A DNA stretch of 64,000 nt from Paracoccus sp. DMF-8 (GCF_029309835.1 NZ_JARJHL010000010.1:186001-250000), one strand, 5' to 3'. Positions 18,574 through 27,433 are shown, numbered from the stretch's first letter. Notes: generated by a model not told the origin, from the letters alone. A program made the numbers and translations.

Positions 18574-19132
18574 CTATGATCGCCTGTCAACCATCGGCCA
18601 GATCGGCGCGGTCCATGCGCCAGGCGCGGGCACCGTCGCGACCAGATCGGTGTCGTAAGGTCGCGACGACATCGGCAGAATCCCCCTGATCCGGATGGAC
18701 GCCAGCCGTTGGGCGATGCCGCAATCGCTGCGCATGCCGATGCGCGCACCGGCGACGATGCGGTTCAGCCAGCCTTCCTCGTCAGCCAGCCTTCCCTGAA
18801 AGTCATGTTGATGTATTCGCCCTGACTGATGAATGTGAACCTTTCCATATCCCCGATCCTTTGCGGCTGGCCGCGCTGCACGATATGGCCAGAGGCGCCG
18901 GACAGGCAGAATTGCAGCCCGCCGACATATCTGACCCCGGCCCCCGCCGCGTCGGGGCCGGTCGGGATATGCGGCGATCATGGACCCGGCTTCGATGACG
19001 GCCCGCGACGTGTCGCCGACAGAGTTCAGCGTCAACTGCGGATATGACCGGATAACCCTCATCAGCGGCGGAAACAGGTCCTCCGCGATGATCGGCATGG
19101 GTGATGGTCGTCTTCGGGTCATCGGTCGTCAT
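18574..19132 (-). pseudogene. Decayed ORF resembling a LysR-type effector domain
   Basis: Three overlapping reverse frames, each only partly protein-like, join into a plausible sequence. FPPLMRVIRSYPQLTLNSVG and AVIEAGSMIAAYPDRP lie in one frame, RYVGGLQFCLSGASGHIVQ and FTFISQGEYINMTFREGW in a second, and the first frame returns with IVAGARIGMRSDCGIAQRL and DLVATVPAPGAWTAPIWPM. This order resembles the substrate-binding half of a LysR-type regulator, without any helix-turn-helix upstream. At least two shifts, a stop, and the missing DNA-binding half suggest a genuine remnant rather than only sequence error. The family assignment is tentative. Confidence 0.4.
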
Positions 19133-19290
19133 GGCTTTGATCTGCGCGGTCCTTTCGTCATATATGCCACGGCAGGCATGAACCGCCGGTTAACGCAGGC
19201 CCCCGGCCGGCAGATTTTCGCGTGGCTCCCTGCGCAATCCGTGCCGGGTTGACTTTTGCCGCCATCCCGGTCTATTTCCCTGTCGATTCC

Positions 19291-19361
19291 CCGGAAGGTC
19301 AGCCTTCCGGTCCCCGCAGGCCGGGGATCGCCCCCCGTCAGCGCGTTGCGCCCACGGGGGC
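19291..19361 (+). promoter_or_regulatory. Three consecutive hairpins in the ffh leader
   Basis: Upstream of ffh three stem-loops follow each other almost without gaps. The first, at 19291-19310, is CCGGAAGG/CCTTCCGG with loop TCAG, a perfect eight-base-pair stem. The second, at 19311-19327, is TCCCC/GGGGA with a seven-base loop. The third, at 19330-19361, is a GC-rich outer stem (GCCCCC/GGGGGC with a GT/AC extension) enclosing GCGC-GTT-GCGC. None is followed by a T-run, so a simple terminator is unlikely. The arrangement about 60 bases before the start codon suggests a regulatory 5' leader RNA. Confidence 0.55.
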
Positions 19362-19423
19362 AAAACACCATGGGCGTAACCGCTTTGGGGCGTCTTCCGA
19401 TTTGGGCCACAGGAGGGCTGCCG

Positions 19424-20923
19424 ATGTTTGAGAACCTGTCCGATCGCCTTGGCGGCGTCTTTGACCGGCTGACGAAACAGGGCGCCCTGTCCGAGGATGA
19501 CGTCACCGCCGCCATGCGCGAGGTGCGCGTCGCGCTGCTGGAAGCAGACGTGTCGCTGCCCGTCGCGCGCAGCTTCGTCAAGACGGTGACGGCCAAGGCG
19601 ACGGGGGCCTCGGTCACGAAATCGGTCACGCCCGGTCAGCAGGTGGTCAAGATCGTCCATGACGAGCTGATCAAGGTCCTGCAGGGCGAAGGCGAACCCG
19701 ACGCGCTGAAAATCGACAACCCGCCCGCGCCGATCCTGATGGTCGGCCTGCAGGGTTCGGGCAAGACCACAACCACCGCGAAACTGGCCCGCCGTCTGAA
19801 GGACCGTGAAAAGAAACGCGTGTTGCTGGCCAGCCTCGACACGCAGCGTCCCGCCGCGATGGAGCAGCTGGCGATTCTGGGCACCCAGATCGGCGTCGAT
19901 ACCCTGCCGATCGTGCCGGGTGAAAATGCCGTGCAGATCGCGAAACGCGCCAAGCAACAGGCGACGCTTGGCGGTTACGACGTCTATATGCTGGACACCG
20001 CCGGCCGTCTGCATATCGACGAAGTCTTGATGGACGAGGTCCAGGCCGTCCGCGACGTCGCCAATCCGCGCGAAACCCTGCTGGTGGTCGATGGTCTGAC
20101 CGGTCAGGTCGCGGTCGAGGTCGCGCAGGAATTCGACGCCAAGGTCGGCATCTCGGGCGTCGTGCTGACCCGGATGGATGGCGACGGGCGCGGCGGTGCG
20201 GCGCTGTCGATGCGCGCGGTGACCGGCAAGCCGATCCGCTTCGTCGGCCTGGGCGAGAAAATGGATGCGCTGGAAACCTTTGACGCGCAGCGCGTCGCAG
20301 GCCGCATTCTGGGCATGGGCGATATCGTGGCCCTTGTCGAAAAGGCACAGGAAGTTCTGGAGGTCGAGCAGGCCGAGCGCATGATGAAGCGCTTCCAGAA
20401 GGGCCTGTTCAACATGAACGACCTGAAAAGCCAGCTGGAACAGATGATGAAGATGGGCGGCATGCAGTCGATCATGTCGATGATGCCGGGCATGGGCAAA
20501 ATGGCGAAACAGGCCGAAGAGGCCGGTTTCGACGACAGGGCGATCCGCCGCCAGATCGCGCTCATCAACTCGATGACGAAAAAGGAACGGGCCAATCCCG
20601 ACATGCTGCAGGCCAGCCGCAAGAAACGCATCGCGGCCGGTGCCGGCATGGAGGTGTCGGAACTGAACAAGCTGCTGAAAATGCAGAAACAGATGGCCGA
20701 TACGATGAAAAAGCTGGGCAAGATGGGCAAGGGCGGCATGCTGAAACAGGCCATGCGCGCCATGACCGGCCGCGGCGGCGGGCTGCCCGACATGGGTGAT
20801 GTCGATCCCGCGAAAATGGCCGAGGCCAGCAAGATGCTGCAGGATCCCAAGGGGCTGGGCGGTCAGCTTGGTGGCATGAACCTGCCCGGCGGTCTGTCGG
20901 GCCTGTTCAAGGGCAAGAAATAA
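19424..20923 (+). CDS. ffh: Signal recognition particle protein Ffh
   Basis: Ffh binds 4.5S RNA and signal sequences and targets membrane proteins to the Sec translocon. The 499-residue protein starts at 19424 after an AGGAGG ribosome binding site. The N domain (MFENLSDRLGGVFDRLTKQG) is followed by the SRP GTPase with G1 GLQGSGKTTTTAK, DTQRPAAMEQLA, DTAGRLHIDE (G3) and VLTRMDGDGRGGAA. The methionine-rich M domain covers the last 190 residues, with FNMNDLKSQLEQMMKMGGM and LPGGLSGLFKGKK. The frame stays open upstream to 19256, but that part is the hairpin leader. It begins the classical ffh-rpsP-rimM-trmD-rplS neighbourhood. Confidence 0.97.
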   Translation: MFENLSDRLGGVFDRLTKQGALSEDDVTAAMREVRVALLEADVSLPVARSFVKTVTAKATGASVTKSVTPGQQVVKIVHDELIKVLQGEGEPDALKIDNPPAPILMVGLQGSGKTTTTAKLARRLKDREKKRVLLASLDTQRPAAMEQLAILGTQIGVDTLPIVPGENAVQIAKRAKQQATLGGYDVYMLDTAGRLHIDEVLMDEVQAVRDVANPRETLLVVDGLTGQVAVEVAQEFDAKVGISGVVLTRMDGDGRGGAALSMRAVTGKPIRFVGLGEKMDALETFDAQRVAGRILGMGDIVALVEKAQEVLEVEQAERMMKRFQKGLFNMNDLKSQLEQMMKMGGMQSIMSMMPGMGKMAKQAEEAGFDDRAIRRQIALINSMTKKERANPDMLQASRKKRIAAGAGMEVSELNKLLKMQKQMADTMKKLGKMGKGGMLKQAMRAMTGRGGGLPDMGDVDPAKMAEASKMLQDPKGLGGQLGGMNLPGGLSGLFKGKK

Positions 20924-21481
20924 GTGACAACCTCGCCCGTCCTTCATCCGGCAACAGATGTCACGGTCCAGTCCGTGTCCGTTCCCGTGCTGCGGACAGC
21001 GCGCCTGATCCTGCGTGAGCCACGCGCGCAAGATCTGGACGCGATTGCCGGTTTCATGTCCTCGCCGCGCGCCACCTATGTCGGCGGCCCGATGACGCGC
21101 CACGAATCCTCGCGCCAGATGCTGAGCATATTCGGACATTGGCAGGTGCGGGGCTATGGTTACTGGACCGTCGAACAGCGCGAAACCGGCCGGATCGTCG
21201 GGCGCACGGGCATTCATTTCCATGACGTCGAATGGCCTGCTCCGGAACTCGGCTGGCAGCTGTTCGATGGCTTCGAGGGCATGGGCTACGCATATGAAGC
21301 GGCGACGGCCGCCCGCAAGCAGGCCGCCCGCATGGGCCTTGGCCCGCTGATTTCCCTGATCGCCCCGGAAAACGCTGCGTCGCGCGCGTTGGCCGAACGC
21401 CTTGGTGCGCGGATCGAAGGCGAAACAACTGTTATGGGAAAAAACGCTCTGATCTATCGCCACCCGGCAGGTGACGCATGA
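20924..21481 (+). CDS. GNAT family N-acetyltransferase (RimJ/RimL-like)
   Basis: A 185-residue acetyltransferase related to RimJ/RimL-type enzymes. It opens with the strand LRTARLILREPRAQDLDAI and has GRIVGRTGIHFHD and LGWQLFDGFEGMGYAYEAA, the acetyl-CoA-binding segment. The end, IAPENAASRALAERLGARI, is typical. The start codon is GTG at 20924, directly after the ffh stop with no gap, so translation is coupled to ffh. Protein N-terminal or small-molecule acetylation is possible. A ribosomal target would suit the neighbourhood, but that is inference. Confidence 0.88.
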   Translation: MTTSPVLHPATDVTVQSVSVPVLRTARLILREPRAQDLDAIAGFMSSPRATYVGGPMTRHESSRQMLSIFGHWQVRGYGYWTVEQRETGRIVGRTGIHFHDVEWPAPELGWQLFDGFEGMGYAYEAATAARKQAARMGLGPLISLIAPENAASRALAERLGARIEGETTVMGKNALIYRHPAGDA

Positions 21482-21507
21482 TCGCGCTTTTCTTCATCAC
21501 CGAAATA

Positions 21508-21540
21508 CCCCGCGGGGGTCCGGGGGCGCGAAGCCCCCGG
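21508..21540. repeat. GC-rich palindromic element, REP-like
   Basis: Between the GNAT gene and the chorismate mutase gene lies CCCCGCGGGG (21508-21517), directly followed by a hairpin with stem CCGGGGGC/GCCCCCGG and loop GCGAA (21520-21540). The combination of a short palindrome and a GC stem with a GCGAA-type loop looks like the dispersed palindromic elements that I recall from Rhodobacteraceae genomes. It could also act as an mRNA-stabilising hairpin or a weak terminator. Confidence 0.5.
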
Positions 21541-21569
21541 CGCTGCCCCGTCAACCCGCAGGAGGCCGC

Positions 21570-21866
21570 ATGACCGACCCCGTGAACCGCGCCGCCGAAT
21601 TGCTGCGCGACCACCGCGCCTCGATCGACCGCCCGGACGCGATTCTCGTCTATACCTCGGCCGAGCGTTTCAAACGCACTCAGGCCGTCGGCCGTCTCAA
21701 GGCCGACCACGACCTTCCGCCCTCGGATCCCTCGCGCGAAGCGCAGCAGATCGAGCGGCTGGAACGCCTCGCGCGCGAGGCCGACCTCGACCCGGAATTC
21801 GCGCGCAAATTCCTGAACTTCGTGATCGCCGAAGTGATCCGGCACCACGAAACCCTTCAATCGTAG
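21570..21866 (+). CDS. Chorismate mutase, AroQ type
   Basis: A 98-residue all-helical chorismate mutase that converts chorismate to prephenate, feeding the HisC/TyrA step encoded at 8-10 kb. It shows the AroQ pattern: an N-terminal helix ([20 protein letters not shown]), a basic loop [20 protein letters not shown] that supplies active-site residues, and the closing helix [19 protein letters not shown]. The start is ATG at 21570, seven bases after a strong AGGAGG-like site. The ORF is open further upstream but passes through the palindromic element, so that extension is not translated in my view. Confidence 0.9.
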   Translation: MTDPVNRAAELLRDHRASIDRPDAILVYTSAERFKRTQAVGRLKADHDLPPSDPSREAQQIERLERLAREADLDPEFARKFLNFVIAEVIRHHETLQS

Positions 21867-21913
21867 GGTGGGGTTCAACCCCACCACCTCGCCATTTCAA
21901 AGGAGACTACCCA

Positions 21914-22288
21914 ATGGCAATGAAAATCCGTCTGGCCCGTGGCGGCTCGAAAAAACGCCCGCATTACGCTGTCGTCGCAACCGATCTGCGCATGCCGCGT
22001 GACGGCCGCTTCCTGGAAAAACTGGGCACCTACAACCCGCTCCTGCCCGAGGATTCCGAAGAGCGCGTCAAGCTGGACATGGAACGCGTGCAATACTGGC
22101 TGAGCAAGGGCGCGCAGCCGACCGACCGCGTGGCCCGTTTTCTGGAAGCCGCTGGCGTGACCCCGAAAACCGAACGCCAGAACCTGAAAAAGGGCGAGCC
22201 GGGCAAGGCCGCGAAAGAGCGCGCCGAAAAGCGTGCGGCCCGCGAAGCAGCCGCCAACGCACCGGCCGAAGACGCATCGGCCGAATAA
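21914..22288 (+). CDS. rpsP: 30S ribosomal protein S16
   Basis: Ribosomal protein S16, 124 residues. The core is complete: [36 protein letters not shown] and [15 protein letters not shown]. The C-terminal 40 residues form a lysine/alanine-rich tail ([19 protein letters not shown]), usual in alphaproteobacteria and probably disordered until bound to 16S rRNA. A good AGGAGA site precedes the ATG. It is followed by a strong hairpin at 22311-22342 and then by a small ORF and rimM. Confidence 0.97.
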   Translation: MAMKIRLARGGSKKRPHYAVVATDLRMPRDGRFLEKLGTYNPLLPEDSEERVKLDMERVQYWLSKGAQPTDRVARFLEAAGVTPKTERQNLKKGEPGKAAKERAEKRAAREAAANAPAEDASAE

Positions 22289-22310
22289 TCGCCACCAGAC
22301 AGGTGACCGG

Positions 22311-22342
22311 TGCAGGCCCGCGCAATTCGCGCCGGGCCTGCA
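22311..22342 (+). promoter_or_regulatory. Stem-loop between rpsP and rimM
   Basis: A nine-base-pair GC-rich stem, TGCAGGCCC/GGGCCTGCA, encloses a 14-base region in which GCG and CGC could pair further. It starts 22 bases after the rpsP stop. It is followed by CGTCCGTTTTG, with only a four-T run, so it may be a partial terminator or attenuator that lowers rimM-trmD expression relative to the ribosomal protein gene, or an RNA processing site. Confidence 0.5.
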
Positions 22343-22357
22343 TCGTCCGTTTTGCGC

Positions 22358-22507
22358 ATGTTCAGGCTGATCCGGCTGCTCATCTTTGTGTTTCTGGCGT
22401 TTTTCGCCGGTATGATGGTCGAACGCGGCCATCAAAGGGACGCATGCGTGACGGCGGGCGGAAATTGGCTGGACGGCGGGTTCTGCGGGGGAATGGGCCA
22501 TGAGTGA
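22358..22507 (+). CDS. Small membrane protein, 49 residues
   Basis: The ATG at 22358 opens a frame with one hydrophobic helix ([19 protein letters not shown]) and a short tail with two cysteines: [19 protein letters not shown]. It ends by overlapping the rimM start by eight bases, an arrangement that supports translation. I do not recognise a named family. The tail resembles the cysteine-containing loops of small envelope proteins found in this position in Rhodobacteraceae, and the protein probably sits in the inner membrane with the tail outside. Confidence 0.6.
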   Translation: MFRLIRLLIFVFLAFFAGMMVERGHQRDACVTAGGNWLDGGFCGGMGHE

Positions 22508-23006
22508 CAAGGTCTGCGTGGGCGCGATCGCGGGCGCCTTTGGCATTCAGGGCGAGGTGCGGCTCAAAAGCTTCTGCACCGAGCCGAAAGATATCGCGAC
22601 CTACGGTCCCCTGACATCCGAAGACGGGCGGCGCAGCTTTCAGATCCGCCTGACCCGCCCGGTCACCGGCGGTCTCGGCGCGCGGCTGTCGGGCGTCCAG
22701 ACCCGAGAGGAGGCCGAGGCGTTGAAGGGCGTGACCCTCTGGGCCGAACGCACGGCGCTGCCTTCGTTGCCCGATGACGAATTCTACCATGCCGATCTGA
22801 TCGGCATGGAGGTCGTCGATACCGGCGGCGAAATCCTGGGCCGGGTGCGGGCCATCTATGACCACGGCGCGGGCGACATTCTGGAAGTGACGGGCAAGCG
22901 CCCGCTGATGCTGCCCTTTACCCGGCAATTCGTCCCGACCGTCGATCTGGGCGCGCGCCGCATCGTCGCCGACCCGCCCGAAGATGCGCAGGACGCCGAA
23001 ACATGA
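22500..23006 (+). CDS. rimM: Ribosome maturation factor RimM
   Basis: RimM binds S19 and helps 16S 3'-domain folding. The 168-residue protein has the N-terminal RimM barrel ([19 protein letters not shown], then [16 protein letters not shown]) and the C-terminal PRC-barrel ([17 protein letters not shown], then [10 protein letters not shown] and [19 protein letters not shown]). The start overlaps the small membrane ORF. The stop overlaps the trmD start ATG (23003) by four bases, so the two are co-translated. Confidence 0.95.
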   Translation: MSDKVCVGAIAGAFGIQGEVRLKSFCTEPKDIATYGPLTSEDGRRSFQIRLTRPVTGGLGARLSGVQTREEAEALKGVTLWAERTALPSLPDDEFYHADLIGMEVVDTGGEILGRVRAIYDHGAGDILEVTGKRPLMLPFTRQFVPTVDLGARRIVADPPEDAQDAET

Positions 23007-23881
23007 GCGACGAGCCAAAACCGCGCTCGCATGGCCGCCTGTCGGTGCGGCTGTCGGCCCAGCCCTCTGACCTGATGGCCCGCCCGCAGGTCCGGGACGC
23101 CTGGACCGCGCAGGTCATCACCCTGTTCCCCGAGGCGTTTCCCGGTATCCTCGGCCTGTCCCTGACCGGCCGCGCGCTGAACGAAGGGCTGTGGAACCTG
23201 CGCCCCATCGACCTGCGCCCCTTTGGCGAGGGGCGGCATCGCAATGTCGATGACACGCCTGCGGGCGGCGGCGCGGGCATGGTGATCCGCGCCGATGTCA
23301 TGGCCCGCGCGCTGGACGATGCGCGCCGCGATGCGGTGGGGCAGGCGCTGCCCGTGATCTACCTGTCGCCGCGCGGCAAGCCGCTGACGCGGCGACGCGC
23401 CCGCGAACTGGCGCAGGGGCCGGGCGTCACGCTGATCTGCGGCCGTTTCGAGGGCGTGGACCAGCGCGTTCTGGACGCCTATGACATCGAGGAAATCAGC
23501 ATTGGTGACTATGTCCTGACCGGCGGAGAATTGGCCGCTCAGGTCTTGATCGACGCGACGGTTCGCCTTATACCGCGCGTGCTGGGGAATCACGAATCCT
23601 TGGCCGAGGAATCCTTTTCCGACGGCCTTCTTGAACATCCCCAGTATACGAAGCCCGCCCTATGGGAAGGCCGCGCGATCCCCGAGGTTCTGCTGTCGGG
23701 CAATCACGCGGCTATTGCCAGTTGGCGCGGTGACATGGCCGAAAGGCTGACCAAGGAACGCCGCCCCGACCTGTGGCGGGCATATCAGGACCGCAAATCC
23801 GGTATGGACCCGACAAAGGACCGACAGCTCTCGGGCGCATCAGACCAATCGCGGCGCTACCGCGAGCAACAAGGGGAATAG
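23003..23881 (+). CDS. trmD: tRNA (guanine-N1)-methyltransferase TrmD
   Basis: TrmD makes m1G37 in tRNA with SAM bound in a trefoil knot. The core starts at [11 protein letters not shown] (about residue 40) and includes [26 protein letters not shown], the knot sequence [14 protein letters not shown] and [13 protein letters not shown]. The protein has 292 residues because the ATG that overlaps rimM adds about 35 residues before the usual start; an internal start is possible but no better site is visible. It leads into rplS after 2 bases. Confidence 0.96.
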   Translation: MSDEPKPRSHGRLSVRLSAQPSDLMARPQVRDAWTAQVITLFPEAFPGILGLSLTGRALNEGLWNLRPIDLRPFGEGRHRNVDDTPAGGGAGMVIRADVMARALDDARRDAVGQALPVIYLSPRGKPLTRRRARELAQGPGVTLICGRFEGVDQRVLDAYDIEEISIGDYVLTGGELAAQVLIDATVRLIPRVLGNHESLAEESFSDGLLEHPQYTKPALWEGRAIPEVLLSGNHAAIASWRGDMAERLTKERRPDLWRAYQDRKSGMDPTKDRQLSGASDQSRRYREQQGE

Positions 23882-23883
23882 CG

Positions 23884-24264
23884 ATGAACCTGATCGCCCA
23901 ACTCGAAGCCGAGCAGATCGCCTCGCTCGGCAAGGAAATTCCGGATTTCAAGGCCGGTGACACCGTCCGCGTCGGTTACAAGGTGACCGAAGGCACCCGC
24001 ACCCGCGTCCAGATGTACGAAGGCGTCGTCATCTCGCGCAAGGGCGGCAGCATCGGTGCCTCGTTCACTGTGCGCAAGATTTCCTTCGGTGAAGGTGTGG
24101 AACGCGTGTTCCCGCTGTATTCGACCAATGTCGATTCGATCACCGTCGTGCGCCGTGGCCGCGTGCGCCGCGCCAAGCTGTACTATCTGCGTGATCGTCG
24201 CGGCAAATCGGCACGGATCAAGGAAGTCACCAACTACAAGCCCAAAGCCGAAGCCAAGGCCTGA
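23884..24264 (+). CDS. rplS: 50S ribosomal protein L19
   Basis: Ribosomal protein L19, 126 residues. It starts [20 protein letters not shown] at 23884, and has the conserved [39 protein letters not shown] and [19 protein letters not shown] segments. The tail [11 protein letters not shown] is short. It lies at the subunit interface near the A-site bridge. It is transcribed with trmD (2-base gap) and followed by rpmE after 11 bases with a GAGGAGA binding site. Confidence 0.97.
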   Translation: MNLIAQLEAEQIASLGKEIPDFKAGDTVRVGYKVTEGTRTRVQMYEGVVISRKGGSIGASFTVRKISFGEGVERVFPLYSTNVDSITVVRRGRVRRAKLYYLRDRRGKSARIKEVTNYKPKAEAKA

Positions 24265-24275
24265 GGAGAGACGTC

Positions 24276-24497
24276 ATGAAACAAGGCATTCACCCCGACT
24301 ATCACCTCATCGACGTCAAGATGACCGATGGCACCACCTATCAGGTCCGCTCGACCTGGGGCAAGGAAGGCGACACCATGTCGCTGGACATCGACCCGAC
24401 CTCGCACCCGGCATGGACCGGCGGCTCGGCCAAGCTGATGGATACCGGCGGCCGCGTTTCCAAGTTCAAGAACAAATACGCCGGCCTGGGCTTCTAG
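24276..24497 (+). CDS. rpmE: 50S ribosomal protein L31, cysteine-free form
   Basis: Ribosomal protein L31, 73 residues, starting [20 protein letters not shown]. The protein contains no cysteine, so it lacks the zinc ribbon of the C+ form and does not depend on zinc. The closing [14 protein letters not shown] is conserved. It is the last gene of the ffh-rpsP-trmD-rplS unit; two hairpins follow, the second of which is a clear terminator. Confidence 0.95.
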   Translation: MKQGIHPDYHLIDVKMTDGTTYQVRSTWGKEGDTMSLDIDPTSHPAWTGGSAKLMDTGGRVSKFKNKYAGLGF

Positions 24498-24501
24498 CCC
24501 T

Positions 24502-24565
24502 TTCCGCCCCACGGGCGGAAGACCGATGGAATTGAAAACGCCGCCCCGGACAGGGCGGCGTTTTT
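24502..24565 (+). terminator. Tandem hairpins with rho-independent terminator after rpmE
   Basis: A first hairpin, TTCCGCCC/GGGCGGAA with a three-base loop, lies at 24502-24520. The second, at 24537-24562, has a ten-base-pair stem AACGCCGCCC/GGGCGGCGTT with loop CGGACA and runs into TTTTT (24561-24565). The second is a standard intrinsic terminator that closes the ffh-rpmE operon. The A-run on its left side also makes it usable as a terminator for leftward transcription from the small reverse ORFs. Confidence 0.9.
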
Positions 24566-24608
24566 CGTCATGCCGTTTTTACCCGATGCTGCTTTTATCG
24601 GCGCGGCT

Positions 24609-24839
24609 TCAATGCATCCCGGCGAACAGCGGCAGCCAGTTCGCGGCGGGACGCGGGGCAGGACATGGGGTCTCCGCGTTCAGCGGATGGCCGGTCACGA
24701 TGCCATTGCCGCTGTCGATCTGCACGCGCCCATCGCGGAACTGGCGCAGGATCGGACCCTGCGCGCTTTGATGACGCGACAGGGCGATGGTGGCGTAACC
24801 GGCCGATTGCGGGACGGCGGAAAATGCTGCGAAGGTCAT
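24609..24839 (-). CDS. Small hypothetical protein, 76 residues
   Basis: A reverse ORF starting MTFAAFSAVPQSAGYATIAL. Its ATG overlaps the stop of the next upstream ORF in an ATGA arrangement, which supports real translation. It includes LRQFRDGRVQIDSGNGIVTG, which looks like part of a small beta domain, and ends in a proline-rich stretch. No family recognised. It shares the bidirectional terminator at 24537-24565 with rpmE. Confidence 0.55.
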   Translation of the reverse strand: MTFAAFSAVPQSAGYATIALSRHQSAQGPILRQFRDGRVQIDSGNGIVTGHPLNAETPCPAPRPAANWLPLFAGMH

Positions 24840-25087
24840 TGGATGGCTCCGTTGCGGTCGGTGCAAGAGACAAAGGCGTCCCAGTCTTTGGGATCGCGGT
24901 TGCGCATTAGCTGGTTGGCGGCGGAAATCGGGTCGCTGGTCATCACGGTCAGGGGGGCGCTGTCGACCTGGTGCGCCTCGCCGGTGTGGCGGTTGACCAG
25001 ACGGATCGCGTAGCAGGGCACATCCGACTGGATCGCGATCCGGCGCGCACGTTCCGCAAAGGCGGTGAGATGATTCAACATGGTCAT
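24836..25087 (-). CDS. Small hypothetical protein, 83 residues
   Basis: A reverse ORF, MTMLNHLTAFAERARRIAIQ, with NRHTGEAHQVDSAPLTVMTS and AANQLMRNRDPKDWDAFVSC following. Two possible ATGs are four bases apart at the start. A GAAAGGAGCAG site precedes them. The composition (mixed helix and strand, one tryptophan and two cysteines) is that of a real small soluble protein; I do not recognise the family. It is coupled by ATGA to the following 76-residue ORF. Confidence 0.6.
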   Translation of the reverse strand: MTMLNHLTAFAERARRIAIQSDVPCYAIRLVNRHTGEAHQVDSAPLTVMTSDPISAANQLMRNRDPKDWDAFVSCTDRNGAIQ

Positions 25088-25352
25088 CGCTGCTCCTTTC
25101 CATCGGTGGTTTCCGGGCTTCGGTGTTTATATTACGACACGTTCAATCGTGTTTTGCAAGAATAAAATCGCCATGTCCGGTCGTGATTAAAAAACATTTC
25201 GGAAACAGTTTGTTAAGCTGTCCGTGCCAGAAAGGGAAAAGGCGCAGCGGCGTGGCGGAAATGCGGTCCGGGCAGGGGATTCGCGGCTTTTCTTCGCGCT
25301 TGCGTCAGCCTATGGTCCCGCCGGTTCTGGGATCACGGACAACGGGGGAATC

Positions 25353-26132
25353 GTGGCGCATATCATCGTCGTCGGCAATGAAAAGGGCGGCTCGGGCAAA
25401 TCCACCACCTCGATGCATGTCGCGACGGCGCTGGCGCGGATGGGGCACCGGGTCGGCGCGCTTGATCTGGACGTGCGGCAGCGCAGTTTTGGCCGCTATC
25501 TGGAAAACCGCATGAGCTTTGCGCAGCGCGAAAATCTGGACCTGCCCATGCCGATCCTTGGCAGGCTTGAGGCAGAGGGGGCGGATGGCGACCCGTTGTC
25601 GCGCGCCGTGGCCGCGCTGGATGGCGATTGCGAATTCGTCCTGCTGGACTGCCCCGGTTCGCATACCAAGCTCAGCCAGATGGCCCATACGCTGGCCGAT
25701 ACGCTGATCACGCCGATGAATGACAGTTTCGTCGATTTCGACCTGCTGGCGCGGATGTCGCCCGAAGGCAAGGTGCTGGGCCCCTCAATCTATGCCGAAA
25801 TGGTCTGGGCGGCGCGGCAGATGCGGGCGCAGGCGGGGGCAGGGCCGATCGACTGGCTGGTCCTGCGCAACCGGCTTGGCACGCAGGCCATGCACAACAA
25901 ACGCAAGGTCGGCGGCGCGCTGGACAGCCTGTCGAAGCGCATCGGCTTTCGCGTCGCGCCCGGTTTTTCCGAACGCGTCATCTTTCGCGAACTGTTTCCG
26001 CGCGGTCTGACGCTGCTGGACCTGCGCGATCTGGGCACCGAACAGCTCAGCATGTCGAATATCGCGGCGCGGCAGGAATTGCGCGATCTGATCAGCGAAT
26101 TGCAGCTACCCGGCGTCACTGTGAACTTCTGA
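25353..26132 (+). CDS. mipZ: Division-plane positioning ATPase MipZ
   Basis: MipZ is a ParA/MinD-like ATPase that forms a gradient from the ParB-bound poles and blocks FtsZ polymerisation away from midcell. The chosen start is GTG at 25353 after GGGGGAA, giving 259 residues beginning MAHIIVVGNEKGGSGKSTTS, the deviant Walker A. Other motifs are LDLDVRQRSFGRYLENR, FVLLDCPGSHTKLS (Walker B) and the family ending LLDLRDLGTEQLSMSN. The frame is open upstream to 25224 but without a start as good. The 265 bases before it hold its promoter. Confidence 0.93.
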   Translation: MAHIIVVGNEKGGSGKSTTSMHVATALARMGHRVGALDLDVRQRSFGRYLENRMSFAQRENLDLPMPILGRLEAEGADGDPLSRAVAALDGDCEFVLLDCPGSHTKLSQMAHTLADTLITPMNDSFVDFDLLARMSPEGKVLGPSIYAEMVWAARQMRAQAGAGPIDWLVLRNRLGTQAMHNKRKVGGALDSLSKRIGFRVAPGFSERVIFRELFPRGLTLLDLRDLGTEQLSMSNIAARQELRDLISELQLPGVTVNF

Positions 26133-26193
26133 CACTTGCTGCGGCACGCCATTCGGTTTCTGATGTCGCGCGATCCGAAACAGGAGCTTGAAG

Positions 26194-27433
26194 ATGCAGA
26201 CCGTGCCCGGCGCCGTGACGCTTGCGCTGATCGGGATGCTCGCTGTCGCAGCCTTGCCCGGACGCATGGCCCTTGCCGCCCCAGAAGAGACCACAGAAGA
26301 AACTGCAGCCCCGGACAGCGCCCCCGCCGTCACCGTCGATATCGCGCGGCCGGCCCCGATCGAAAAGCGGGTGCCGGTCAGCGGATCGCTGGTCGCGCGC
26401 GAACGGGTGCTGGTCTATGCCAAGGTCAGCGGTCATGCCGTCGATGGGCTGCTGGTGGATGTCGGCGACCATGTGCAGGCGGGGCAGGTGCTGGCGACGC
26501 TGCAATCCGACGCGCTGTCGGCGCTGCTGGCGCAGGCCGAGGCCGAACATGAACGCGCCGCCGCAGGGGTGAAACAGGCCGAAAGCCAGATCGCCAGCGC
26601 CGATGCGACCCTGACCGAGGTTTCGGCCACGCTGGAACGGACGCGGCGGCTGCGGGGCAGCGGCAATACCTCTCAGGCGACGCTGGATCAGGCGATTGCG
26701 GCGGATGCCTCGGCCCGCGCAAATGCCGACAGCGCCCGCGACGGGCTGAGCGTGGCGCGCGCCGCGCTGGCGCAGGCCGATGCCGCGCGCCGCATCGCCC
26801 GGCTGGATTTCGACAATGCCCGGATCACCGCGCCCGTCGCCGGGGTGGTCGCGCAGCGCAATGCCAGCCTGGGCGAACTGTCGGGTTCGGCTGCGCAGCC
26901 GATGTTCACGATCATCGCCGATGGTCAGATCGAACTGGCCGGAGAGGTGATCGAAAGCGCCGTGGCCGAACTGGTGCAGGACGCCCCGGCGACGCTGCGG
27001 ATTGCCGGGATCGGCGCGATCAGCGGCAGGGTCCGCCTGCTGCCGGCCGAGGTCGATCCGCTGACCCGACTGGCGATTGTCCGGCTGCGTCTGGACGCCG
27101 ATCCGCGCCTGCGCACAGGGCTGTTCGCCAGCGGCTGGATCCTGCTTGAGCGGCGCGAGGCGCTGACCGTTCCGACCACCGCGATCCTGTCGGATGGCAG
27201 CGAAAACCACGTTCAGGTCGTCAAGGATGGCGTGATCGAAACCCGGCCGGTCACGGCGGGCCTGATCTGGGATGGCCCGGCGCGAGATCCTGGAGGGCGT
27301 GGCTGCGGGCGAAACCGTTCTGGCCCGCGCGGGCGCCTTTTTCCGCACCGGCGACCGCGTCCAGCCGATCACGCCCAGATCCGCCCCTGAATCCGCTGCA
27401 ACCCCCGCGACGACTTCCGAGGCCGCGCAATGA
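26194..27433 (+). CDS. RND efflux periplasmic adaptor (HlyD/AcrA family), frameshifted at the end
   Basis: A membrane fusion protein that links an RND pump to an outer membrane channel. It has a signal peptide (VTLALIGMLAVAALPGRMAL), a lipoyl-like half motif VYAKVSGHAVDGLLVDVGDH, a coiled coil (about residues 90-190), and the second half motif ITAPVAGVVAQRNASLGE. Near 27278 the run CCC seems to have one C too many: the ATG frame goes out of register, while the next frame gives REILEGVAAGETVLARAGAF and FRTGDRVQPITP and stops at TGA 27431-27433. That stop overlaps the ATG of the pump gene. The ATG at 26194 follows CAGGAG at good spacing. Confidence 0.88.

Noticed and set aside
19190-21463. 757-residue reverse open frame
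   Set aside because: Antisense to ffh and the acetyltransferase; no domain and a His/Leu-rich shadow composition.
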